Positions 58,042 to 64,000 of a stretch of 64,000 nt of DNA are shown here, piece by piece. Location of the stretch: contig DATBZA010000059.1 in the NCBI GenBank assembly GCA_036513415.1, positions 1 to 64,000 on the forward strand. Reading direction: 5' to 3'. The notes beneath the pieces are model-generated. The model saw only the letters and a list, made by a program, of their open reading frames with translations. It was not told the DNA's origin and did no database searches. Each line of letters opens with the position of its first letter. Within the stretch, counting starts at the first letter, position 1. A program made the position numbers and the translations under genes. Origin of the DNA: 40CM-4-68-19 sp036513415. Lineage in GTDB: Bacteria > Myxococcota > Myxococcia > Myxococcales > 40CM-4-68-19.

Positions 58042-58941
58042 GTGCACTCCATCTTCAAGCGCTTTCGCGAGCCCATCTTCGTGATTGCCCTGCTGGCGGT
58101 CCCGTTCGTGCTCTTCTTCGTCCGGGCCAAGAAGGGCCGCGATCTCAATCCCCTCGACCGCGCGGTGATCTTCGTCATCGCTCCGGCCGAGAAGGTCATC
58201 ACCCTGGCGGTCTTCGGGGTGGTGGACGCCTGGCAGGCGTACGGCGCCCTGCGGGGCGTCCGCGAGGAGAACCTCAGGATCCGGCGGGAAAACCTGAAAG
58301 CCAACCAGCTCGAGCAGCAGACGGCCGAGCTGAAGCTGGAGAACGACCGGCTGCGCCGCCTGCTCGATTTCGTCGACAAGCAGCCTCCCGCCCACCTGCT
58401 CATCGCCCGCGTCGTGGCGGTCGGCGCCTCGCCCCACTCGCACACCCTCCGCATCGCCCGCGGGACCGACGACGGAGTGGTCAAAGGTGCGCCGGTGATC
58501 GCGCCGGAAGGCGTGGTGGGCATCGTCTCGCAGCTCACCGGCAGCTACGCCGACGTCCAGCTCATCCTGAGCCCCCTCAGCGCCATTCCCGCCATCGCGC
58601 AGCGCACCCGCAGCCGCAGCACGGTCAAGGGCACCGGAGACATCGCCCGCTGCAAGCTGACCTACGCGCTCCGTGCCGACGACCTCCAGGAGGGCGACGT
58701 GCTGGTGACGGCGGGAGGGCCGGGGTTCTTTCCCCAGGGCCTTCGCATCGGGCGGGCGGTGAACGTGGTCAAGAAGTCGCACGGCCTCTTCCTCGAAGCC
58801 GACGTGGTTCCGGCGGTCGATTTCTCGCGCCTCGACGAAGTCTCGGTGGTGGTGGACCATGCCGCCGCGGTGCCCCTGGGCCCTGCCGCGGCGCCCCAGG
58901 GCGTCGCCTCCGGGCCGGGAGCGCCAGGGAGTGGTCCGTGA
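58042..58941 (+). CDS. mreC: rod shape-determining protein MreC
   Basis: A 299-aa MreC: a basic N-terminus, one membrane span (about 12-28), a coiled coil (about 70-115, ENLRIRRENLKANQLEQQ) and two beta-barrel subdomains with GTDDGVVKGAPVIAPEGVVG and AGGPGFFPQGLRIG. It is the periplasmic scaffold linking MreB, MreD and PBP2/RodA. The start is GTG 58042, with a hairpin just before it. The C-terminal Pro/Ala/Gly tail is disordered. mreB is not in the window. Confidence 0.95.
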   Translation: MHSIFKRFREPIFVIALLAVPFVLFFVRAKKGRDLNPLDRAVIFVIAPAEKVITLAVFGVVDAWQAYGALRGVREENLRIRRENLKANQLEQQTAELKLENDRLRRLLDFVDKQPPAHLLIARVVAVGASPHSHTLRIARGTDDGVVKGAPVIAPEGVVGIVSQLTGSYADVQLILSPLSAIPAIAQRTRSRSTVKGTGDIARCKLTYALRADDLQEGDVLVTAGGPGFFPQGLRIGRAVNVVKKSHGLFLEADVVPAVDFSRLDEVSVVVDHAAAVPLGPAAAPQGVASGPGAPGSGP

Positions 58942-59450
58942 ACTGGCGTGCCGGCCTCGTTCTCCTGGTGGCTGCCGGGCTTGCCATCCTGGAGTCCGTC
59001 ATCCCGCACCTGTTCCATCTGCGCGCGGCGCGGCCGGATCTGCTGCTCGTCGTCGTCCTCTACCTGGCGTTGCACGACGACGTGGTGCAGGGAGCGGCGC
59101 TCTCCGCGGCGACCGGTTATCTCTCCGATCTGTCCTCGGCGACGCCGGCATTTCTCTACACCTTCCTGGCTGTCCTCACCTTCGTGGTGGTGCGGACCGC
59201 GGGGGCAGCGCTGCGCACCGAGGGCGGCATCCAGTCCGCCGTGGTGGCGTTCGGCGCGACCCTCGGGCATTCGCTGGTGGCGACGCTGATCTTCGGGTTC
59301 TTCACCGGCTCGGGACTGCATTTCGAGGCCGCCCCGCTGCTCTGGTCCGCCTTCGGCACCGCCATCGCGGCGCCCTTCGTCTTCGCTGTGCTGCGCCGGC
59401 TCGACGCCGGCTTCCAGCACGCGGACGAGGCGCCCGGAGGATTGTTCTGA
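58938..59450 (+). CDS. mreD: rod shape-determining protein MreD
   Basis: A 170-aa membrane protein with five or six spans, in the expected place between mreC and mrdA. Landmarks are HLRAARPDLLLVVVLYLAL and a GYLSDLSSATP stretch comparable to the G-x-x-x-D-x-x-x-G region of MreD. GTG 58938 overlaps the mreC stop (GTGA). Its own stop shares bases with the mrdA start (TGATG). Confidence 0.9.
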   Translation: MNWRAGLVLLVAAGLAILESVIPHLFHLRAARPDLLLVVVLYLALHDDVVQGAALSAATGYLSDLSSATPAFLYTFLAVLTFVVVRTAGAALRTEGGIQSAVVAFGATLGHSLVATLIFGFFTGSGLHFEAAPLLWSAFGTAIAAPFVFAVLRRLDAGFQHADEAPGGLF

Positions 59451-61399
59451 TGCTCGTCCGGCGCGACGCCGACGACATGCGCGAGATCCGCCCCCGCACC
59501 GGGCTGGGCGCGCTGGTGGTCGTCTGCGCCATGCTGGTGCTCGTCATCCGGCTGTACCAGCTCCAGATCCTGCGCGGCGAGGTCTACGTCGTGCAGTCGA
59601 TCGCCAACTTCCGCAAGACCCTGTTCGTGCCCGCGGATCGCGGGCTGATCAAGGACCAGAAGGGCCGCATGCTGGTGGAGAACCGGCCCTCCTTCGACGT
59701 GTTCCTCACCCCGGCTTTCTGCAAGGGCAAGGAGCGCGACGAGGTGCTGGAGAAGCTGGCCGCCTATCTGCGCCTGGGGCCCGACGACGTCGAGCGGATC
59801 AAGACCGACTACCAGAAGAGCTGGCTCAGCAAGGACAAGCTGGAACGGTTCAAGCCATTCCTGGTGATGCTCGACATCCCCCGCGATCAGGTGGACGTGC
59901 TGGAGGCGCACAAGACCGAGATGAGCTGCGTCAACCTGATCCCCACGCCGCACCGCTCCTACCACGCGCCGACCAGCCTGGGACACGTGCTCGGCTACAT
60001 GAGCGAGGTCACGCCGGACGAGCTCGAGGACAGCCCCGAATATCGGCGAGGCCAGACCATCGGGCGGCGCGGGTTGGAACGGCGCTGGGAGCGGGAGCTG
60101 CGCGGCGCCGACGGCAAGCAGAACATCGCCGTGGACGCGAAGGGCCGCGAGCTCGACAAGGACACGCAGGAAGCGCTGATCCCGGAAGCCGAGCGCCTGG
60201 TCCCGGCCACGCCGGGCAACAACCTGGTCCTTTCGGTGGACGAGAAGCTGCAGCGGCTGGCGGACGTCGCGTTCGTGGGCCGCGCCGGCGCGGTGGTGAT
60301 CATGGAAGCGAAGACGGGCTTCATCCTCGCCATGGTTTCGCGCCCGTCGTTCGACTCGAACAAGATGTCCGGCCGCATCTCGCGCGCGGAGCTGAAGGCG
60401 ATCTCCGACGATCCGCTCAAGCCGATGCTGAACCGGGTGATGAACGAGAACTACCACCCGGGCTCGACCTTCAAGGTCATCACCTCGCTGGCCGGGCTCG
60501 AGAACGACGTGATCACGCCCACCAGCAGCGTGTTCTGCGGAGGCAGCTATACGATGGGCAACCACCGCTGGCGCTGCGACAAGGCGCAGGGCCACGGCTC
60601 GCTCGATCTGAAGCACGCGCTCTCGCACTCCTGCGACGTGTACTACTACTCGGTGGGCGACCGCACCGGGCTCGACGCGCTCTCGGACATGGCGCGAAAG
60701 TTCGGCTATGGGCAACCCACCGGGCTCGATCTCGGCCGGGAGATCCCCGGGTACCTGCCGGACACGAAGAGCATCACGCCCGAGAGCGGCAGCGCTCGGG
60801 CGCACGCCATCAACGCCGCCATCGGCCAGGGCGAGATCAACGTCACGCCGCTGCAGCAGGCAGTGGCGTACGCGGCCATCGCGAATGGCGGCGACATCCT
60901 GCGCCCCCAGATCGTGCGCCGGATCGAATCGCCGGACGGCAAGCTCCTGCGCGAGTTCCAGCCCGAGGTGCTGCGCAAGGTCGGCCTCAAGGACGGCTCG
61001 CTGGAGGTGATCCGCGACGCCCTGCTGGCGGTGGTCAACGAGCCCGGCGGCACCGCGTACCGTTCGCGCCTGCCGGACGTGGAGCTCGCCGGAAAGACCG
61101 GGACCGCCCAGGTGATGAAGCTCGGCCAGAAGCAGAAGCTGGACCCGGCCACGCAAGCGTACTTCTCGCGCGACCACGCCTGGTTTGCCGCGTTTGCCCC
61201 TGCCTCCGATCCAGAGGTCGTGGTGGTGGTGCTGAACGAGCACGGCGGGTGGGGTGCCGAGGCCGCGGCGCCGGCCGCTTCCAAGCTGATGGCGGCATAC
61301 TTCAGGATGAAGCGCGAAGAGTCGGCGCCGGCGGCGGCGCCCTTGGTGGCTGTGCCCGCGCCCGCGCCGTCGGTCGCAGCCAGCTCGGTGGTGCAGTGA
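59450..61399 (+). CDS. mrdA: penicillin-binding protein 2 (elongasome transpeptidase)
   Basis: A 649-aa class B PBP. One membrane span (about 17-37), a dimerisation/pedestal domain (FVPADRGLIKDQKGRML; FLVMLDIPRDQVDV) and a transpeptidase domain (about 280-620). The catalytic motifs are intact: HPGSTFKV (S-x-x-K), SHSCDVYYYS (SxN position reads SCD) and AGKTGTAQV (KTG). It cross-links peptidoglycan during side-wall growth with RodA. ATG 59450 overlaps the mreD stop. The C-terminal Ala/Pro/Val tail is unusual but short. Confidence 0.96.
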   Translation: MLVRRDADDMREIRPRTGLGALVVVCAMLVLVIRLYQLQILRGEVYVVQSIANFRKTLFVPADRGLIKDQKGRMLVENRPSFDVFLTPAFCKGKERDEVLEKLAAYLRLGPDDVERIKTDYQKSWLSKDKLERFKPFLVMLDIPRDQVDVLEAHKTEMSCVNLIPTPHRSYHAPTSLGHVLGYMSEVTPDELEDSPEYRRGQTIGRRGLERRWERELRGADGKQNIAVDAKGRELDKDTQEALIPEAERLVPATPGNNLVLSVDEKLQRLADVAFVGRAGAVVIMEAKTGFILAMVSRPSFDSNKMSGRISRAELKAISDDPLKPMLNRVMNENYHPGSTFKVITSLAGLENDVITPTSSVFCGGSYTMGNHRWRCDKAQGHGSLDLKHALSHSCDVYYYSVGDRTGLDALSDMARKFGYGQPTGLDLGREIPGYLPDTKSITPESGSARAHAINAAIGQGEINVTPLQQAVAYAAIANGGDILRPQIVRRIESPDGKLLREFQPEVLRKVGLKDGSLEVIRDALLAVVNEPGGTAYRSRLPDVELAGKTGTAQVMKLGQKQKLDPATQAYFSRDHAWFAAFAPASDPEVVVVVLNEHGGWGAEAAAPAASKLMAAYFRMKREESAPAAAPLVAVPAPAPSVAASSVVQ

Positions 61400-61400
61400 C

Positions 61401-62513
61401 ATGGCGCTAGGGGTGACGGAAAAGAGGCTGGACAACCTGCACTGGCCGCTGGTGCTGTGCACGGTGATCATCTGCTCGCTCGGCCTCTGGAACCTGGCGT
61501 CAGCCACCAAGAACGCGCCCATGTTCATGGCGCTGGCCCAGACCAGGTGGATGATCTTCATCGGGTTGCCGGCGGTGATCGTTCTCCTGTTCATCGATTA
61601 CCGGTGGCTCCAGACCGTGGCCTGGCCCGGCTACTTCGCGGCCCTGGGACTGCTTGCGGGCGTGGCCTTCTTCGGCAAGAGGGTGCTCGGCGCGCGCCGC
61701 TGGCTGCAGGTCGGATCGATGCAGATCCAGCCCAGCGAGTTCGTGAAGCTGGCGGTGATCGTGATCCTCGCCCGCTGGTTCACGCGCGACGAGACCGGCG
61801 TGCGGAAGGGGTACTACGGCCTCTTCGACCTGGTCCAGCCGTTCGTGCTGATCCTGATCCCCTGCGCGCTGGTGATGAAGCAGCCGGACCTGGGGACCGC
61901 GCTGGTCACCTTCGCCATCGCCATGACCATGGTGATGTTCGCCAAGGTGAAGTGGCGCGACCTCTTCATCATGCTCGCCACCGGCGCGGGCGCATCCGTC
62001 TTCGCCTGGAGCCGGTTCTTGAAGGAGTACCAGAAGCAACGCCTGCTCACCTTCCTGAACCCGGAGGCGTACGCCAAGGGGGCGGGCTACCACGCCATCC
62101 AGAGCATGGTCGCGGTCGGCAGCGGGCAGTGGAGCGGCAAGGGGTGGGGCGAAGGCACACAGAACCAGCTCGCCTTCCTCCCCGAGCAGCACACCGACTT
62201 CATCTTCTCGGTCTGGGCCGAGGAGCACGGCTTCCTCGGCGCCGTGGTGCTGATCGGCCTCTACGCCTTCCTGGTCCTGGCCGCCCTCGACGTGGCGGCG
62301 AACGCGCGCGACAAGTTCGGCAGCTTCCTCTCCATCGGCGTCGCCGCGCTCTTCTTCTGGCACGCCTTCATCAACATGGGGATGGTGACCGGGATCTTGC
62401 CGGTGGTCGGCGTGCCGCTGCCCTTGTTCAGCTACGGCGGCAGCAGCGTGGTGGCGGACATGCTGGGGATCGGGATCTTGCTCAACGTGTCCATGCGGCG
62501 ATTCATGTTTTGA
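61401..62513 (+). CDS. rodA: peptidoglycan glycosyltransferase RodA
   Basis: A 370-aa SEDS-family polymerase with about ten membrane spans. Signature blocks are RWLQVGSMQIQPSEFVKLA, KQPDLGTALVTF with the catalytic-region aspartate, AFLPEQHTDFIFSVWAEE and PLPLFSYGGSSVVADMLGIG. It polymerises lipid II into glycan strands alongside PBP2. The ATG follows the mrdA stop by 1 bp. Its stop is only 3 bp from that of the convergent zinc-ribbon gene. Confidence 0.97.
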   Translation: MALGVTEKRLDNLHWPLVLCTVIICSLGLWNLASATKNAPMFMALAQTRWMIFIGLPAVIVLLFIDYRWLQTVAWPGYFAALGLLAGVAFFGKRVLGARRWLQVGSMQIQPSEFVKLAVIVILARWFTRDETGVRKGYYGLFDLVQPFVLILIPCALVMKQPDLGTALVTFAIAMTMVMFAKVKWRDLFIMLATGAGASVFAWSRFLKEYQKQRLLTFLNPEAYAKGAGYHAIQSMVAVGSGQWSGKGWGEGTQNQLAFLPEQHTDFIFSVWAEEHGFLGAVVLIGLYAFLVLAALDVAANARDKFGSFLSIGVAALFFWHAFINMGMVTGILPVVGVPLPLFSYGGSSVVADMLGIGILLNVSMRRFMF

Positions 62514-62516
62514 GTC

Positions 62517-62834
62517 TTATTTCTTTCCGCCGCCGAAGACGCGGAGGATGGAAGCCATCACGCTGTCCGGTGGCTGGCCGCCGCCGAGCTTCTCGAGCTC
62601 GCCGGCGTCCAGCCAGGTGCCGTTGCAGGAGAAGCAGCGGTCCACCTGCACGCCGCGCACCTCGATCTCCTTCAGCTCCATGCCGCACTTGGGACAGCGC
62701 ATCTGGTGCAGTTGCTTCAGCTTGTCGCGCTCGGCCTGCGCCAGCGACTTCTTCTCCTCCGCGGCGAGCTTGCGCATGCGCTCGGCGTTCTCGCGCGCGA
62801 AGTACTCCTCCTCGGTCGCGGTGGGCTTGGACAT
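62517..62834 (-). CDS. TFIIB-type zinc-ribbon protein
   Basis: A 105-aa protein: a charged helical N-terminus (about 8-42) and a zf-TFIIB ribbon with RCPKCGMELKEIEVRGVQVD and RCFSCNGTWLDAGEL, two C-x2-C pairs. Such small proteins are common and of unknown role. GGGGGAGG lies at a good distance from ATG 62834. trxA is 14 bp upstream on the same strand, which may hint at a redox or zinc-thiol link. Confidence 0.82.
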   Translation of the reverse strand: MSKPTATEEEYFARENAERMRKLAAEEKKSLAQAERDKLKQLHQMRCPKCGMELKEIEVRGVQVDRCFSCNGTWLDAGELEKLGGGQPPDSVMASILRVFGGGKK

Positions 62835-62848
62835 GGAGAGCCTCCCCC

Positions 62849-63178
62849 TCAGATCGAGCGCTTGACCATCGCATCCAGCTTCGACTTCGGCACCGCCCCC
62901 ACGATCTGGTCCGCCACCTGGCCGTTTTTGAAGAGCAGCAGGGTGGGAATGCTCATCACGCCGTACTTCTGCGGCACGTTCTGGTGCGCGTCGATGTCCA
63001 GCTTGCCGACCTTCAGCTTGCCCTTGTACTCGGCGGCGAGCTGATCGACGAGCGGCGCGAGGGCGCGGCACGGCCCGCACCAGGCAGCCCAGAAGTCCAC
63101 CAGGACGGGATCCTTGGAGCCCAGGACCTCGCTCTGAAAATTGTCGTCGGTAAAGACCACCACGTCCACGCTCGCCAT
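62849..63178 (-). CDS. trxA: thioredoxin
   Basis: A 109-aa thioredoxin with the WCGPC active site (FWAAWCGPCRALAP, about residues 33-38), the buried Asp of VLVDFWA and the cis-proline in SIPTLLLFK. It is a general cytoplasmic disulfide reductase, and the length is typical. It is a plausible reductant for the PRXL2-type protein 7 kb away, though there is no direct link in the sequence. Confidence 0.96.
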   Translation of the reverse strand: MASVDVVVFTDDNFQSEVLGSKDPVLVDFWAAWCGPCRALAPLVDQLAAEYKGKLKVGKLDIDAHQNVPQKYGVMSIPTLLLFKNGQVADQIVGAVPKSKLDAMVKRSI

Positions 63179-63328
63179 TCAGTCTGCTCCTTGTGGAAAT
63201 TCGGCAATTTGCCGCCCGTCCACCCGCCCGTCAATACATTGCGCACACCCGTCGCCGCTGGTATCAGTCGGAGCGAGTCCGCGCCCAGGATAAGATGATC
63301 GAAGCGCGGCGAGGATGCCAGCGCCCCC

Positions 63329-63784
63329 ATGGCCGACTACCTGTTCGTACCCCAGTCCGTGCTCGACAAGTGGTCGGAGCAAGGGCGCATCCAGGTGGAC
63401 GGGAACGTACTGACCATCCTCGGGGAGCAGAAGAGCTTCGCGCTCACCAGCGCGGTGCGCTTCATCAAGATGGAAGCGGGCGACGACAACGTCGGGCTGC
63501 TGGCGAAGGTGAAGACCACCGACGCGCTCAAGCAGATGGGCGCCGAGCACTACATGGAGTCGGTGATCCTCGGCGAGAGCGCCTACCAGGTGCAGCAGGG
63601 CTTCCTCGCCGATGCGAACGCGCTGCGCCGCGCCGCTGCGGCCTCGCAGGCGGCCGCGGCCAAATCGGGCTCCGCTCCGGCGCCCGCCGCGGGCGCCGCT
63701 GCCTCGGGGGGAGGGACGCAGGACGAAAAGAAGGGCGCCGAGCAGGACATGCTGGCACAATTCCTCCTCGACAACTTGCAGTAG
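63329..63784 (+). CDS. conserved hypothetical protein
   Basis: A 151-aa soluble protein: a structured N-terminal part (about residues 1-95, starting MADYLFVPQSVLDKWSEQGR) and an Ala/Gly/Ser-rich low-complexity linker (about 96-133) before a short helix ending AQFLLDNLQ. No family is recognised with confidence. Gene 63789 follows by 4 bp, so it may be co-transcribed with that membrane protein. Confidence 0.7.
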   Translation: MADYLFVPQSVLDKWSEQGRIQVDGNVLTILGEQKSFALTSAVRFIKMEAGDDNVGLLAKVKTTDALKQMGAEHYMESVILGESAYQVQQGFLADANALRRAAAASQAAAAKSGSAPAPAAGAAASGGGTQDEKKGAEQDMLAQFLLDNLQ

Positions 63785-63788
63785 CGCG

Positions 63789-64000
63789 ATGGCCACCATC
63801 CTCGTCCACATCGCTCTTCTCGCCTACGCGTCGGGAGCCGCGGCATTCCTCACCTGGCTGGTGCGGCCGGACGGCCGGCTGGCCCGCGCGGGCCGCCTCT
63901 TGCTGCTGGCGGGGGTGGTGGTGCACTTCGCCGCCTTCGGAGTGTCGCTGGGCATCGCCGGCGCAGGTCTCGGGCTTTCCGCCTGGAAGGGCGGGCAGCT
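63789..64000 (+). CDS. membrane protein, 3' end outside window (cytochrome c assembly CcsA/HemX-like?)
   Basis: Only the first 70 codons are inside. They show a hydrophobic start (ATILVHIALLAYASGAAAFLT), a basic turn (RPDGRLARAGRL) and a second span (LLLLAGVVVHFAAFGVSLG). This pattern resembles the N-terminus of CcsA/HemX-type cytochrome c assembly proteins, with a histidine in the second span, but the diagnostic Trp-rich loop would lie beyond the edge. Confidence 0.5.
   Translation, partial: MATILVHIALLAYASGAAAFLTWLVRPDGRLARAGRLLLLAGVVVHFAAFGVSLGIAGAGLGLSAWKGGQ

Overview
The window is GC-rich, gene-dense chromosomal DNA from a Gram-negative bacterium, most likely a myxobacterium or relative (Myxococcota, former Deltaproteobacteria). 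The pointers are frequent GTG and TTG starts, 4-bp start/stop overlaps (GTGA, ATGA, TTGA), FHA-domain proteins including an FHA-CpaF fusion, DUF4388 and PilZ proteins, an AgmX-like C-terminus, and many small dispersed intergenic repeats. The taxon is an inference; no rRNA or tRNA gene was found.

Layout. 1-1305 is a gene-free repeat island. 1306-4702 holds a GT4 glycosyltransferase and a glycogen-debranching-type glucosidase. 4.7-9.8 kb holds a CoxD/MoxR-type ATPase, a membrane GAF-GGDEF cyclase, a CBS-pair protein and a SpoIID-like protein. 9.9-13.2 kb holds a glycosyltransferase plus membrane protein operon diverging from a GT28-like enzyme. 13.2-19.2 kb is the co-directional run queA-tgt-(DUF4388)-yajC-secD-secF (queuosine tRNA modification, then Sec accessory complex). 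recJ, a YHS protein and aspS follow. 25.4-30.0 kb is a tightly coupled operon of an AGPS-like flavoenzyme, GlcE-like and GlcF-like subunits and a lipid kinase. polA follows on the minus strand. 33.7-38.9 kb is part of a Tad/Flp pilus locus (FHA-CpaF, secretin, prepilin peptidase, FHA protein) broken by a second repeat island (35.4-36.2 kb). 39-45.7 kb is glyQ-glyS followed by two large beta-propeller-like lipoproteins. 45.9-49.6 kb has PilZ, DivIVA, a GAF-GGDEF cyclase, maf and yggS. A third repeat island (49.55-50.06 kb) precedes a probable proline/amine catabolic operon (aldehyde dehydrogenase, two-subunit FAD dehydrogenase, proC). 56.3-62.5 kb has a PpiD-like chaperone diverging from mreC-mreD-mrdA-rodA, the rod-shape elongation module. 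trxA and two uncharacterised genes close the window.

The most notable item is at 55663-56211 (minus strand): a PRXL2/SelU-type thioredoxin-fold protein whose first redox position is an in-frame TGA, giving a U-x-x-C motif, with a perfect 7-bp hairpin 26 nt after the TGA, where a bacterial SECIS is expected. It is a strong selenoprotein candidate that ordinary gene calling truncates.

The three repeat islands share related material: a 173-bp repeat in two copies, a 420-bp tandem duplication, GGGGACA-core hairpins, and a 120-bp repeat punctuated by a TTGATTTGGGCAGACCTTCC motif that also forms the inverted ends of a MITE-like element.
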